Source: Limosilactobacillus reuteri subsp. reuteri (GTDB taxonomy: Bacteria > Bacillota > Bacilli > Lactobacillales > Lactobacillaceae). From it: 64,000 nucleotides of DNA. Positions 36,718-46,616 of this stretch are shown piece after piece; within the stretch, counting starts at the first letter, position 1; the number at the start of each line of letters is the position of its first letter. Both the position numbers and the translations under genes were made by a program. The stretch lies in NCBI RefSeq assembly GCF_000016825.1, contig NC_009513.1, positions 441,501 through 505,500 on the forward strand. Reading direction: 5' to 3'. The notes under the pieces were generated by a model. It made no database searches. It saw only the letters and a list, made by a program, of their open reading frames with translations, and was not told the origin of the DNA.

Positions 36718-36751
36718 AGTACTTGTATTAAGACCTTAGGAGGAAATAAAA

Positions 36752-37759
36752 ATGGCTTTTAATTTACGTAATCGTAGTTTCTTAACTCTTGCAGATTTTA
36801 ACACTCGGGAAATGGAATACATGCTTGATCTTGCTGAAGATTTAAAGAAGGCAAAATATGCTGGTTATGAAGGCAAGAATCTTAAAGGTAAGAACATTGC
36901 TTTAATTTTTGAAAAGAGTTCTACTCGTACTCGTTGTTCTTTTGAAGTTGGTGCTAAGGATGAAGGTGCTCATGTAACTTACCTTGGCCCATCAGGTTCA
37001 CACATCGGTCACAAGGAATCTGTTAAGGATACTGCACGAGTTCTTGGTGGAATGTTTGATGGTATCGAATACCGTGGATTCTCACAACGCAATGTTGAAA
37101 TTTTAGCTAAGTACTCTGGTGTACCAGTTTGGAATGGTTTAACTGACGAAGACCACCCAACACAAGTACTTGCTGACTTCTTAACCGCTCACGAAGTATT
37201 GAAGAAGCCTTACAAGGACATCAAGTTTGCCTTTGTAGGTGACGGTCAAGACAATGTTTCAAATGCATTGATGCTTGGTGCCGCTGTAATGGGGATGGAA
37301 TACCACGTTGTTACTCCTAAGGAATTGGAACCAACTAAGGAAACTCTAGATAAGGCTAATGAAATTGCTGCCAAGACTGGTGCTAAGATTGTTGTTACTA
37401 ATGACATCAAAGAAGGTGTCAAAGGTATGGACGTAATCTATGCTGATGTTTGGGTATCAATGGGTGAATCTGATGATATGTGGGAAAAGCGGATCAACCT
37501 TCTTAAGCCTTACCAAGTAACAATGGATGTTATGAAGGCTACTGAAAACCCTAATGTTCTCTTTGAACACTGTCTTCCTGCATTCCACAACCTCGACACT
37601 GAAGTTGGTAAGGAAATTGAAAAGAAGTTTGGCTTAAAGGAAATGGAAGTTACTGACGAAGTATTCGAAAGTGAACATTCAGTTGTCTTCCGTGAAGCCG
37701 AAAACCGGATGCACACTATCAAGGCTGTAATGGTTGCAACTTTGGGTGAACAAAACTAA
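36752..37759 (+). CDS. arcB: ornithine carbamoyltransferase (catabolic)
   Basis: Second step of the arginine deiminase pathway: citrulline plus phosphate to ornithine and carbamoyl phosphate. It has 335 aa with the carbamoyl-phosphate loop SSTRTR (56-61), [12 protein letters not shown], the ornithine-binding segment DVWVSMGE and HCLPAFHN. Arginine biosynthesis genes are absent and arcC follows 16 bases later, which supports the catabolic assignment. arcA is about 20 kb away, so the pathway is split. Confidence 0.95.
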   Translation: MAFNLRNRSFLTLADFNTREMEYMLDLAEDLKKAKYAGYEGKNLKGKNIALIFEKSSTRTRCSFEVGAKDEGAHVTYLGPSGSHIGHKESVKDTARVLGGMFDGIEYRGFSQRNVEILAKYSGVPVWNGLTDEDHPTQVLADFLTAHEVLKKPYKDIKFAFVGDGQDNVSNALMLGAAVMGMEYHVVTPKELEPTKETLDKANEIAAKTGAKIVVTNDIKEGVKGMDVIYADVWVSMGESDDMWEKRINLLKPYQVTMDVMKATENPNVLFEHCLPAFHNLDTEVGKEIEKKFGLKEMEVTDEVFESEHSVVFREAENRMHTIKAVMVATLGEQN

Positions 37760-37775
37760 TTAGGAGGCATTTGCC

Positions 37776-38708
37776 ATGGCTAAAGTAGTCGTTGCTCTAG
37801 GGGGAAATGCATTAGGCAAATCACCTGAAGAACAATTAAAGTTAGTAAAGAATACTGCTTCCTCATTAATTGGGCTAATTGCTGCAGGAAATCAAGTAGT
37901 TATTAGTCACGGTAATGGTCCACAAGTGGGTGCCATTAATTTAGGGATGAATTTCGCTGCTGAACACGGTAAAACTGCTGCTTTTCCTTTCCCAGAATGT
38001 GGTGCAATGAGTCAAGGTTATATTGGCTACCATTTGCAACAAAGTTTAGAAAATGAATTACACCGTCGTTGGATGAATAAGAGTGTGGCAACGATTGTAA
38101 CGCAAATTGCAGTTGACCCTAATGATCCTGCTTTTGAAAATCCATCAAAGCCGGTTGGTGACTTCTACACTAAAGAACAAGCTGATGAAATTGCCAAAGA
38201 AAAGGGCTACACTTTTAAAGAAGATGCGGGCCGTGGATACCGTCAAGTTGTTCCTTCTCCACTACCGATGAAGATTATGGAACTTGATAGCATCAAAACA
38301 TTGATTGACGCTGACAAGCTTGTTATTGCCGGTGGTGGTGGTGGTGTACCTGTAATCATCACTGATAAAGGACTTGAAGGAGTTCCAGCGGTTATTGATA
38401 AGGACCGTTCAAGTGCCTTGCTAGCTGACAAGATCGATGCCGATAAGTTGATTATTTTAACTGCCGTTGATCATGTTTATGTTAACTATGGAAAGCCAGA
38501 TGAAAAAGCCCTTAAGACGTTAAACGTTGCAGAAGCTCAAAAATACATGAAGGAAGGACAATTTGCTGCTGGTAGTATGCTACCTAAGATTGAAGCATGT
38601 CTTTCATTTGTTGAAGGTCATCCAGAACGAGAAGCATTAATTACTTCATTAGATGGTCTTGATGATGCTCTTGCCGGTAAAGTCGGGACAGTTATTCGTG
38701 ATAACTAA
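37776..38708 (+). CDS. arcC: carbamate kinase
   Basis: Transfers phosphate from carbamoyl phosphate to ADP, the ATP-yielding step of arginine catabolism. It has 310 aa with the amino-acid kinase fold motifs [37 protein letters not shown] and [13 protein letters not shown]. It is co-transcribed with arcB (16-base gap, AGGAGG ribosome site). Confidence 0.96.
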   Translation: MAKVVVALGGNALGKSPEEQLKLVKNTASSLIGLIAAGNQVVISHGNGPQVGAINLGMNFAAEHGKTAAFPFPECGAMSQGYIGYHLQQSLENELHRRWMNKSVATIVTQIAVDPNDPAFENPSKPVGDFYTKEQADEIAKEKGYTFKEDAGRGYRQVVPSPLPMKIMELDSIKTLIDADKLVIAGGGGGVPVIITDKGLEGVPAVIDKDRSSALLADKIDADKLIILTAVDHVYVNYGKPDEKALKTLNVAEAQKYMKEGQFAAGSMLPKIEACLSFVEGHPEREALITSLDGLDDALAGKVGTVIRDN

Positions 38709-38710
38709 AA

Positions 38711-38752
38711 AGAAGATGGTTAGGAAAATAAAATCCTGACCACCTTCTTTTT
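38711..38752. terminator. terminator between arcC and the EamA gene
   Basis: AGAAGATGGTTAGGA pairs with TCCTGACCACCTTCT, with A- and T-runs on both sides; it serves convergent genes. Confidence 0.8.
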
Positions 38753-39666
38753 TAGTTACTCTTTAATTTTTTCTGTGGAATGCGAATGTTAATCGCAAGT
38801 ACTGCAACGATAACTAAAATCGAACCAAGGATATCTGCTCCCGTCATTTGTAAATGAAAAATTAGGACTGAACCGATTGTTGCTGATAAAGGTTCAAATG
38901 CATCCATTAAACTAAATGTAGTTGCATCGATATATTTTAATGAATTATTAGCTAGCTGAAAGGGAATTAAGGTCCCAATTACTAGAATGCCTAACACATA
39001 TAACCAAACTGAAGGAACGTTAGGAATATGTGGTTGACTAGGGTGAATAAGCACTAAGGTTAATCCGGCAAATAATAGCCCCCACCCCGTAATAATTAAT
39101 GAGGGAACTCGACCTTCGCGAAGCATATTTTGTGGAATTAAGGTATTTGTTGCAACACCAATTGCAGAAATTAATCCCCATATTAGAACACTAAGCGTCA
39201 TTGCTAAATGGTTAAATTGGCCATGAGTTGCGATAATAAAAACACCTAAAAAGGCGATAATTGCACTAATAATTTCAATTCGTCGTGGTGGCAGGTGTCG
39301 AAACATAGCTTGATAAGCAATGATGAAAAAGGGCCCGATGAATTGGAGAATGGTTGCGATCGAAGCATTCCCATATTGGACAGCCATAAAGTAAGCATAC
39401 TGAACCGGAACTAACCCAAAAACACCATATGCAAAGATAATCCATGCAGAATGAAGGTCCTTAAAAATTTGAAAGGGATGCTTCCCACGAATTTGGCTTA
39501 ATAAGACTAAAATAATTCCAGCTGAAACCATTCGAACCTGCGTTAACCACATTGATGTAATTGAACTACTAACATTAAAAAGGGCCTTCGCAAAAAGCCC
39601 TGAAATACCCCAAAAGGTACAGGCAGTAATAATCATCGCTGTACCTAAAACTTTTTTATTTGACAT
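38752..39666 (-). CDS. EamA/DMT-superfamily transporter
   Basis: A 304-aa protein with ten hydrophobic helices arranged as two EamA repeats (about 7-140 and 153-295). The start ITACTFWGISGLFAKALF and the segment TLIPFQLANNSLKYIDATT are typical of metabolite/drug exporters of the DMT superfamily. The substrate is unknown. It is convergent with arcC, so not part of the arginine operon. Confidence 0.85.
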   Translation of the reverse strand: MSNKKVLGTAMIITACTFWGISGLFAKALFNVSSSITSMWLTQVRMVSAGIILVLLSQIRGKHPFQIFKDLHSAWIIFAYGVFGLVPVQYAYFMAVQYGNASIATILQFIGPFFIIAYQAMFRHLPPRRIEIISAIIAFLGVFIIATHGQFNHLAMTLSVLIWGLISAIGVATNTLIPQNMLREGRVPSLIITGWGLLFAGLTLVLIHPSQPHIPNVPSVWLYVLGILVIGTLIPFQLANNSLKYIDATTFSLMDAFEPLSATIGSVLIFHLQMTGADILGSILVIVAVLAINIRIPQKKLKSN

Positions 39667-39749
39667 AAAAATACTCTTTCCAATTAGATTTGCTATTTTA
39701 TTTTACCATACCAATTCTGTGAAGAGTGAGCTCGACTTTTTAATTATGA

Positions 39750-40454
39750 CTATCTGTTGGAATTGTTTTCGGCGATGATTGGTTGTGGAGTTCGTGAATA
39801 TAAAGCCTTCACAGCCTCTATGTCTCGTGATTGAATGGGATAATATGATCCAGCTGGCTGCATCACAGAAATCTTGTTCGTGTGCTGTAGACCAATTGCA
39901 TGCCCTAATTCATGCTCAGCAGTATTTACGATTCGTTCTTGTGAGTAGCCAAAGGCAGGATTTAATAGGTAATAAGAATTTAGCTCTACTGTTGCGTGCA
40001 GATAATATCCAGTTGCGGAATTCATGCTTGTATTGGTAAGTCCCGCTGCCCCGTTATTTGGATCATTAACAGCGGAAACACTAATATTTGCATTCTTATC
40101 ATTAACGATTTTAAATGTGAATGCCTTCGTGTTATTCCATTGGGCAATTGCGGTTTCTGTTGCATTCTTTAATACTGGATTACTGATATTAACATAGATC
40201 GTTGCAGAGTTTTGTTCCCAGCGTGCATCAGCGGGTGTATCTTGTGCCCCAGTTTGTTGGTCAGCGTTTTGTTTAGTTGGGGTTGCAACTTCTTTACCGG
40301 TTATTCGGTGTAGCCACGATTGAGTAAGCACCTGAGCATTATGAATGCCAATATTAAATTGTTCTTGAAAGGTAGAATTATTTTGATAAAACCAAATAAT
40401 TCCGCCAAAGAGTAATAAATAAAATAAGGTTAATAAGAAATTGGACTTCTTAAT
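39750..40454 (-). CDS. matrixin-like zinc metalloprotease, membrane-anchored (probable ATT start)
   Basis: A 234-aa protease. The extended zinc motif HELGHAIGLQH and a downstream Met-turn (ISVMQPAGSYYP) identify the matrixin/astacin-like metzincin fold. The frame stays open upstream to ATT at 40454, which sits 6 bases after GGGGGTG, right behind an in-frame TGA. This adds KKSNFLLTLFYLLLFGG, a textbook signal anchor. The first ordinary start (GTG 40331) would remove the anchor and has no ribosome site. A rare ATT start is thus the best reading; a sequence error or mutation at the start codon is the alternative. Confidence 0.75.
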   Translation of the reverse strand: MKKSNFLLTLFYLLLFGGIIWFYQNNSTFQEQFNIGIHNAQVLTQSWLHRITGKEVATPTKQNADQQTGAQDTPADARWEQNSATIYVNISNPVLKNATETAIAQWNNTKAFTFKIVNDKNANISVSAVNDPNNGAAGLTNTSMNSATGYYLHATVELNSYYLLNPAFGYSQERIVNTAEHELGHAIGLQHTNKISVMQPAGSYYPIQSRDIEAVKALYSRTPQPIIAENNSNR

Positions 40455-40530
40455 CGGTCACACCCCCTAGTATTCAAATTCTAATTAAAAAAGAGTAAAA
40501 CGTCCATTATTTAATATTTTTTCTTTATTG

Positions 40531-40587
40531 TTGACAACTGTAAACTTTGATAGTATGCTGTACCTATAATATGATTACAATTGTAAA
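40531..40587 (+). promoter_or_regulatory. copper-operon promoter with two CopY boxes
   Basis: GACAACTGTAAA (40533-40544) and TACAATTGTAAA (40576-40587) both match the CopY/BlaI-family cop box KACANNTGTAMA exactly. The first overlaps the -35 TTGACA (40531-40536); TATGCT (40554-40559) is the -10 at 17 bases; the second sits at the start of the transcript. This predicts copper-inducible expression. No copY gene is in the operon. Confidence 0.88.
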
Positions 40588-40606
40588 CTAAAAGAAGGTG
40601 GAAATA

Positions 40607-40975
40607 TTGAGAATTGCCGTTATAATTATTGCCCTGCTTTTGATTGCATTTATTGTTTGGTGGTTCTTCGGAAAGCATACAGAGTCGGCGGGAAAATCAA
40701 CTATTGTTAATGATGAGCAAACTGCAACGATTGTCGTTAATGGTGGTTATTCTCCATCAACCGTTATCTTGAAAAAGGGAATTCCGGCTCAAGTTAACTT
40801 TGATATGCATGACTCGACGGCTTGTTTATCACATGTAGTATTTGAACAGCTAGGAGTTAATAAGGACTTAACAAAGCAAAAGATTACGACGATTAATATT
40901 CCAACAGATAAAGCCCAGACTTTTAACTTTGCTTGTGGGATGGATATGTTTCATGGAAAGGTGATTGTTAAATAA
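40607..40975 (+). CDS. membrane-anchored cupredoxin-like copper protein
   Basis: A 122-aa protein. TTG 40607 is chosen as start, 5 bases after AAGGTGG; it begins MRIAVIIIALLLIAFIVWWF, an N-terminal helix anchoring the domain outside. The rest is a cupredoxin-like fold with TACLSHVVFEQLG and a C-terminal [14 protein letters not shown], whose Cys, Met and His residues can bind copper. It is first in the operon and overlaps the next gene by one base. It probably chaperones copper at the membrane. Confidence 0.8.
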   Translation: MRIAVIIIALLLIAFIVWWFFGKHTESAGKSTIVNDEQTATIVVNGGYSPSTVILKKGIPAQVNFDMHDSTACLSHVVFEQLGVNKDLTKQKITTINIPTDKAQTFNFACGMDMFHGKVIVK

Positions 40976-41262
40976 TGAGTATTTTTTCAAAAGATCAAAC
41001 TAAAAAAGTTGTTGTTAATGCAGAAAATCATGGCTACAAACCAGAAACGGTTACTTTCAAACAAGGAAAGCCAGCGCAATTAAAATTTATCCCCTCCGAT
41101 AACATGGGATGTATGAATGAAGTCGTCTTTAAGGAACTTGGGATTGATGAGAAGTTAGACGGTAAAAAAGAAGTTACTGTTGATATTCCAACTGACAAGC
41201 CGGGAACTTATAACTATGCTTGCGGAATGGATATGTTTCATGGAAAGGTTGTTGTAAAGTAA
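40975..41262 (+). CDS. soluble cupredoxin-like copper-binding protein
   Basis: A 95-aa paralogue of the preceding protein without the membrane helix. It shares [15 protein letters not shown] and the ending [17 protein letters not shown], so the pair arose by duplication. The putative copper ligands are Cys, Met and His in both conserved motifs. ATG 40975 overlaps the upstream stop, and its own stop overlaps the ATPase start (TAATG), so the three are translationally coupled. It may deliver copper to the ATPase from the cytosol. Confidence 0.82.
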   Translation: MSIFSKDQTKKVVVNAENHGYKPETVTFKQGKPAQLKFIPSDNMGCMNEVVFKELGIDEKLDGKKEVTVDIPTDKPGTYNYACGMDMFHGKVVVK

Positions 41263-43199
41263 TGAAGCTCACAAACATTCAGCGATTTTGGATTTCATTT
41301 GTATTATCAATTCCGATGTTAATACAAATGCTTGCGATGCCTTTTCACTGGATGATGCCAGCCTATAATTGGATAGCATTAATTACTACCACTATTATTA
41401 TGGCAATTTCAGCATTTCCATATTGGAAAAGTGCGATCGCTGCATTTAAAAAACATAGTGCAAATATGAATACCCTAGTCGCCACAGGAACAGCTGTCGC
41501 TTATTTTTATAGTATTTTTGCGATGATAACTGATAGGGCGGTTTATTTTGAAAGTGCTGCTTTTGTTACTGTCTTTGTTTTACTGGGGGATGCGATGGAA
41601 GAGAAAATGCATAACAATGCTTCCAATGCTCTTGGTAAGTTGATGGGCCTTCAAGCAAAAGATGCTGAAGTCTTAAAAGATGGTAAATTTGTCAAAGTAC
41701 CACTCGATCAAGTTCAAGTTGGCGACCTTATTCGGGTCAAGCCGGGTGAAAAAGTACCCGTAGACGGAACAATTCTGGAAGGGGTAACTTCTCTGGATGA
41801 GTCGATGGTTACTGGTGAAAGTATGCCGGTAATGAAAAAAGTTGGCGATACTGTTGTTGGTTCAACAATTAATAATAATGGGACGATTACTTTTAAAGCC
41901 ACAAAGGTTGGAGCGGATACAATGCTTGCCCAAATTGTTGACCTAGTAAAAAAAGCGCAAACCAGTCATGCTCCTATCCAGAACTTAACAGATAAGATTT
42001 CAAATGTGTTTGTCCCAGCAGTAATGATTATTGCTATTTTGACATTTATGATTTGGTATTCCTTTGTTGGCGCAACATTTGTTCAAGCATTATTATTTGC
42101 TGTTTCAGTAATTGTCATTGCTTGTCCGTGCGCATTAGGTTTAGCAACTCCAACAGCATTAATGGTTGGTACTGCAAGAAGTGCTAAGATGGGTGTCCTT
42201 ATTAAGAATGGTGAAGTCCTTCAAGAAGTAAGTAATATTGATACTGTTGTGTTTGATAAAACAGGGACAATTACGGTCGGCAAACCAGTTGTAACTGATA
42301 TTGTTGGCGATGCTAAAAAAGTATTAACAATCGCTGCTAGTCTTGAGGAATCGTCTGAGCACCCGTTAGCATCTGCAATTCTTCAAAAGGCAAAAAATAA
42401 AGAGATCTCACCAGTAAAGGTAGATAAATTTGAAGCAATTGAAGGTAAGGGTGTGCGTGCAGATTATAATGGACAAGTAGCATTTGTTGGTAGCAATCGG
42501 CTTTTGGTTGATGTAAATATTTCCCGGGAAATGGCATCACGTGCGGAAAAATTACAGAACGAAGCTAAAACAGTTGTTTATGTTGGTCTTGATGGGGAAA
42601 TAATCGGCTTAGTTGCCATTCAAGATGTTCCGAAGTCGAGTTCAAAAGATGCAATTGCGGAGCTAAAAGCACGTGGATTAATGACTGTGATGTTAACTGG
42701 GGATAACAAACGGGTAGCTCAAGCAATAGCTGATGAAGTTGGTATCGATAGGGTAATTGCTGAAGTAATGCCGAATGATAAGGCTCAACAAATCAAAGAA
42801 CTTCAGGACAAGGGTAAAAAGGTTGCTTTTGTTGGTGATGGAATTAATGATGCCCCTGCTTTGTCGACAGCTGATGTTGGAATTGCAATGGGATCTGGAA
42901 CTGATATCGCAATTGACTCTGGTGGAATCGTTCTCGTTCAAAACGATTTGCGAGGAGTTGTCCGGGCACTTGATATTTCTAAGAAGACCTTTAACCGAAT
43001 TAAATTAAATCTCTTCTGGGCGCTCATTTACAATGTCATTGGTATTCCAATCGCTGCAGGGCTATTTGCATTTATGGGCTTTACTCTTAGTCCGGAGCTT
43101 GCCGGCCTAGCAATGGCCTTTAGTTCTGTTTCTGTTGTTAGTTCTTCTCTGCTGTTAAATAAAGCTAAGATTGCGGGAGAGCATGTTGTTCAAGCTTAA
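41262..43199 (+). CDS. copper-translocating P1B-type ATPase lacking the N-terminal metal-binding domain
   Basis: A 645-aa pump. The CPC translocation motif is at 288-290 ([12 protein letters not shown]), the phosphorylation site DKTGT starts at Asp332, the SEHPLA nucleotide motif is near 370, and [10 protein letters not shown] precedes the last helices. It starts directly in TM helices ([13 protein letters not shown]); the usual HMA or His-rich N-terminal domain is absent, its place taken by the two separate cupredoxin genes. The family exports Cu+ (CopA/CopB type). Confidence 0.92.
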   Translation: MKLTNIQRFWISFVLSIPMLIQMLAMPFHWMMPAYNWIALITTTIIMAISAFPYWKSAIAAFKKHSANMNTLVATGTAVAYFYSIFAMITDRAVYFESAAFVTVFVLLGDAMEEKMHNNASNALGKLMGLQAKDAEVLKDGKFVKVPLDQVQVGDLIRVKPGEKVPVDGTILEGVTSLDESMVTGESMPVMKKVGDTVVGSTINNNGTITFKATKVGADTMLAQIVDLVKKAQTSHAPIQNLTDKISNVFVPAVMIIAILTFMIWYSFVGATFVQALLFAVSVIVIACPCALGLATPTALMVGTARSAKMGVLIKNGEVLQEVSNIDTVVFDKTGTITVGKPVVTDIVGDAKKVLTIAASLEESSEHPLASAILQKAKNKEISPVKVDKFEAIEGKGVRADYNGQVAFVGSNRLLVDVNISREMASRAEKLQNEAKTVVYVGLDGEIIGLVAIQDVPKSSSKDAIAELKARGLMTVMLTGDNKRVAQAIADEVGIDRVIAEVMPNDKAQQIKELQDKGKKVAFVGDGINDAPALSTADVGIAMGSGTDIAIDSGGIVLVQNDLRGVVRALDISKKTFNRIKLNLFWALIYNVIGIPIAAGLFAFMGFTLSPELAGLAMAFSSVSVVSSSLLLNKAKIAGEHVVQA

Positions 43200-43210
43200 A
43201 CTAAGATTAT

Positions 43211-43248
43211 AAGGAGTTAAGAAATATAATTCTTAGCTTCTTTTTTTG
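43211..43248 (+). terminator. terminator of the copper operon
   Basis: AAGGAGTTAAGAA pairs with TTCTTAGCTTCTT, then seven Ts. Confidence 0.75.
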
Positions 43249-43317
43249 TTATATTTTGCACAAAGTAAAAGGATTTTGCGGTAAAATATTAATAAAAGTG
43301 ATGGAGGAGTATTTAAA

Positions 43318-43794
43318 ATGGCAACAGCATTTTTGGTTCACACTCAACTAAACTGGGGAAAAACATGTGATTATTTAATTGCTAATGATGTTGAGCCGGG
43401 GTTAATGCATCGTTATGAGACACGAGAAGATTGGCAAGAGGTGATTCTTGATGCATTGATCAATGTTCCCTTAGCGCCATACTTGCCAAGTGGTCAGCCC
43501 ATTCCGCCAATTGGAACGGCAAAAGTAATAGGGGTAGAAGCAGTTGATCCGGCACGGGTTAAAAAAACTGTGCAACGGACACGAAGCCAATTTATAATGG
43601 CAACTATCTGGAAAAAGCAGTCAGCCTTAAAAAACTATAATTTCTTACATCATGATTATGACAAGTGGACGCAAAAACAAATTTGGGCCGATGTTGATTA
43701 TTGGTGTGACTCTAAAAAACATCCCGTTATCGATTTGATTACAAAATGGCGTTGTGTCCGTCAACACCAACGATTACGTGCTGAAGAGAAATGA
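43318..43794 (+). CDS. hypothetical protein, 158 aa
   Basis: Starts at ATG 43318 after GGAGGAG. It is a soluble, Trp- and basic-rich protein with no family that I recognise; internal segments include LAPYLPSGQPIPPIGTAKV and IWADVDYWCDSKKHPVIDL. It lies between the copper operon and tRNA-Gln with its own ribosome site and normal codon use, so it is probably expressed. Confidence 0.65.
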   Translation: MATAFLVHTQLNWGKTCDYLIANDVEPGLMHRYETREDWQEVILDALINVPLAPYLPSGQPIPPIGTAKVIGVEAVDPARVKKTVQRTRSQFIMATIWKKQSALKNYNFLHHDYDKWTQKQIWADVDYWCDSKKHPVIDLITKWRCVRQHQRLRAEEK

Positions 43795-43858
43795 TAAAAA
43801 AGAGTTGACTATTAAGCCACTTCCATGTATAGTATATATCGTTATAAGTTTATCTTAT

Positions 43859-43931
43859 TGGGCATTCGCCAAACTGGTAAGGCAGTGGACTCTGAATCCA
43901 TAATTTACTGGTTCGAGACCAGTATGCCCAA
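43859..43931 (+). tRNA. tRNA-Gln (anticodon CTG)
   Basis: Acceptor TGGGCAT pairs with ATGCCCA, the anticodon loop is CTCTGAA (anticodon CTG, codon CAG), and the T-arm ACTGG-TTCGAGA-CCAGT is intact. CCA is not encoded. The promoter is near consensus (TTGACT 43805-43810, 17 bases, TATAGT 43828-43833). A terminator follows at 43940. Confidence 0.92.
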
Positions 43932-43939
43932 CTTCTAAC

Positions 43940-43972
43940 AAAAGGCCTGCTAGATTAGCTAGCAGGTCTTTT
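43940..43972 (+). terminator. tRNA-Gln terminator
   Basis: AAAAGGCCTGCTA pairs with TAGCAGGTCTTTT around a short AT loop. Confidence 0.85.
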
Positions 43973-44022
43973 GTTGATAAAAAAGTTATTTGTTATAATT
44001 ACAGTCAAGTGAGGGGACGAAT

Positions 44023-44352
44023 ATGGCTAGTAATTCTGATTCAATTTATTATGTTTTAACAAAACTAAAGCACCATCCAGAGTTAATCAAAAGCATTAGA
44101 CCACGTTATACTAATACGGTTCTGATTCTTTTTGATGACTCCTTAAAGATAGCCGATGCTTCATTTTATTTTCCTGTTGATCGTTTTATGGTCAATCGTT
44201 TGTCAAATGATTTTGTGGCAAAGAATGGTGACCTTCTTGATAGTTATTTTTCAATGACCAATGGAACAAAGAAAAATTACCATGATGTTTGGGCGACGAC
44301 CTGTCATATTCCAGAAAAGAAAGTATATTTATTAGAATTATCATTTGAATAA
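44023..44352 (+). CDS. hypothetical protein, 109 aa
   Basis: ATG 44023 follows GAGGGGA. It is a soluble protein with no recognised domain and an alternating strand pattern (NTVLILFDDSLKIADASFYF, then KKVYLLELSFE at the end). It is followed by a hairpin (44361-44387, AAGCTGCGACA / TGTCACAGCTT) and then the antiporter gene, so it seems to be a separate unit. Confidence 0.6.
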   Translation: MASNSDSIYYVLTKLKHHPELIKSIRPRYTNTVLILFDDSLKIADASFYFPVDRFMVNRLSNDFVAKNGDLLDSYFSMTNGTKKNYHDVWATTCHIPEKKVYLLELSFE

Positions 44353-44413
44353 CGCGATTTAAGCTGCGACAAAAGGTGTCACAGCTTATTTGCTATAAAG
44401 AGAGAGTTTTATA

Positions 44414-45971
44414 GTGCTTGTTTCAACGATTGTTTTAATGGTAGCGGCAGTTTTAAGTAGTATTATTTCCAGCTTCTTTCCGCACTTCTCAATTAATTAT
44501 ATTAGTATTTTCGTCGGCTTAATTATTGGTTCAGTTCCTTTTTTGAATGGTCGGATTTCCTCCCTTCCACAAAGAAATATTTATGTATATAGTAGCTCCA
44601 CTGATTTATTTTGAGAGGCAATCAACGAGAATTAATCTGATTGGAAAAAGATTACGACAAATTCTTGAAACGGCTGTTCTTTTAGTAATTGTCGGAACGG
44701 TATTTGCGGGTTTTAGTGTATCGCTTTTGGGAATTCTGCTAGCCCTGGCATTTCTGATGGGTGCCTTAAGTACTCCGACCGATGCTACTGCAACTGAATC
44801 TGTTTTGGAGGGGTTGATTGTCCCTGAAAGACAAGAAAATATTCTAAAAATGGAGTCATTATTTAATGATGCTTCTGGTATTATCCTGGTTACTGCAATG
44901 GCGCTGTGGGTAAAAAACGGACAGTTCAACTATCAACAAACGTTTTTTGACTTTTTGCGTTCAGCTGGTGGCGGGATAATTATTGGCATTATGGCAGCCC
45001 TTGTAATGATCAGTTTTCGTCAATTTTTAGGGCGAATTAACCATGATGCTTATAATGCGCAAATATTATTATTTGTTAGTACGCCATTCTTTATTTACTT
45101 TATAGCTGAAGAATTAAAAGTATCTGGGATTATTGCCGTGGTTTGTGCTGGTTTAATGCAGAATAGCGAAAGCGTTCGAAGTCGTTTTATAACGCCTCGC
45201 CAATTTCATAATGGGCTAGTGCTTTTAAGGTTGCTGCGGGAACTCTTAAATAATACCATTTTTGTTATTTTAGGATTATTGGTTGTCAGGATCATTCGTG
45301 ATGACTTGATTATTGGGAATACAAATTCGCAATGGATTGTGATTGGTATTTTACTTTATATTACTAATCTCCTTGTTCGTTATCTCTATGGACTATTTTC
45401 AAAGATGGGTAATAAAGGAAGTATAATTTTTGCTCTTGGGGGAGTCCGTGGCGCAGTAACACTTGCCTTAGTATATATGATTATTAACAATGTAAGCTCT
45501 GCACAGTTTGATATGATTGTGTTGGCAGAAATGCTTGTTATTATTTTGAGTATGGTGGTGCCTTCAATCGTATTTCGCTTTATTCTTAACTATGATATGT
45601 CAAGGAGGGAGGCCGGCAAACAAGTTCAGCGTTTACGGCAAGAAATGGTTAAAGAGGGATTGAAAGCAGTAGAAAAAATATATCTTCCAGAAAAAATTAG
45701 AGAAAGTGTTGTTTATGATTTGCGGGATCAAAAGAGTACCAATTCATTTGCAGATTTTTGGCATCAATGGGCTAAAGCAAGTCGCTATCCAGAATTCAAT
45801 GAGCAGGAAAAGGAACTGGAGCAACGAGCCTTATTATGGGCATTCCAAGCTGAAAGACAGTACCTTGATATGGTATCTCAAAAGGAAAATCATCGTGACT
45901 ATCTTTTTGAGTTTTACAACGAAATTCTATTGGCAGAGTCAATTTTACTTAACACTGAAAATGAATATTAA
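44414..45971 (+). pseudogene. Na+/H+ antiporter (CPA1/NhaP type), frameshifted
   Basis: The first frame (GTG 44414) gives a normal antiporter start (VSTIVLMVAAVLSSIISSFF, GLIIGSVPF). Homology then continues in the +1 frame from about 44550 (PPFHKEIFMYIVAPLIYFE, ALSTPTDATATESVLEG, GGVRGAVTLALVY) to the stop at 45971. One extra base would explain the break, and TTTTTT at 44540-44545 is the likely site. The C-terminal part is a cytosolic acidic domain. It may be a true pseudogene, a phase-variable tract or a sequencing error. Confidence 0.85.
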
Positions 45972-46033
45972 ATTAATTTGATTTTAAGTTGACGAAAAAT
46001 TGAAATTAACGTATACTTTTAATTGTACGTTAT

Positions 46034-46106
46034 TGCCCGCTGGTCAAATTGGTTAAGACGTCGCCCTCTCAAGGCGGAGTTACGGGTTCGATTCCCGTGC
46101 GGGTGA
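46034..46106 (+). tRNA. tRNA-Glu (anticodon CTC)
   Basis: The anticodon loop CTCTCAA gives CTC (codon GAG), and the T-arm ACGGG-TTCGATT-CCCGT is intact. The acceptor TGCCCGC pairs with GCGGGTG with two G-U pairs at the outer end, weaker than usual. The promoter is strong (TTGACG 45989-45994, 17 bases, TATACT 46012-46017). The accessory element begins right after, so its 3' end may have been the attachment site. Confidence 0.85.
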
Positions 46107-46207
46107 TTTTTTTATTTTAAACTAATTTAATATAGCGTCTAAATCATTGATAAATCAGCATTCTTGATTTTAGGTTTACACTATAAAACGTTATTTTTAA
46201 TCAATTC

Positions 46208-46228
46208 TGCGGAAAAATTGCGGAAAAA
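46208..46228. repeat. TGCGGAAAAA direct repeat near the tRNA-Glu 3' side
   Basis: TGCGGAAAAA occurs twice, at 46208-46217 and 46219-46228, 100 bases after the tRNA. Short repeats of this kind act as arm-type integrase sites in elements that insert into tRNA genes. The rest of 46107-46490 holds a terminator-like hairpin at 46252-46276 and a CATCCCC/GGGGATG hairpin (46307-46342), and no gene that I can support. Confidence 0.4.
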
Positions 46229-46251
46229 ATAATTCAACTTGTCAGCATGGT

Positions 46252-46276
46252 GGACTACTAATCTAGTAGTCTTTTT
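46252..46276 (+). terminator. terminator-like hairpin in the accessory element
   Basis: GGACTACT pairs with AGTAGTC around a short loop, followed by five Ts. Confidence 0.6.
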
Positions 46277-46503
46277 ATTTTTGCTGTCAGAATTTTTAGG
46301 ATTAAACATCCCCAACAATATTTTTTGTCTAAAACGGGGATGATTTAATTATTCTAGTTAATGTAATTGCTTATATATCAACAACCAATTAAAATAGCCC
46401 CCCTACCTAAAAAGTTTCAAAACAGCCTTTGCAAATAAAAATACGGTAATGTGTGCCGCTCTCTTCTCAACAATGCAGGGCGGGGGGATGTTATAATAGT
46501 TTT

Positions 46504-46553
46504 GCTTATTTTTATATCGAAGGGGCGCTCTCGCAGCAGGGCACTTTTTTTAG
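46504..46553 (+). ncRNA. short promoter-terminator unit, copy 1 (about 50 nt)
   Basis: Extended -10 TG-T-TATAAT (46489-46497) is followed by a segment containing ATATCGAAGGGGCGCTCTC and a GC hairpin with seven Ts. The same unit, including promoter, recurs at 49262-49308. There is no start codon inside, so a tiny RNA is the simplest reading. No function recognised. Confidence 0.4.
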
Positions 46554-46616
46554 TGCAATTTAAGCAGTTTTTGCAGCGTAAATAAAAAGACAACTAACAT
46601 ATTTCGCCAGCTGTCC

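Noticed and set aside
44547..45971. Antiporter as an intact gene starting at ATG 44547
   Set aside because: This would lack the first transmembrane helices, which are encoded in the preceding frame; there is no ribosome site before 44547.
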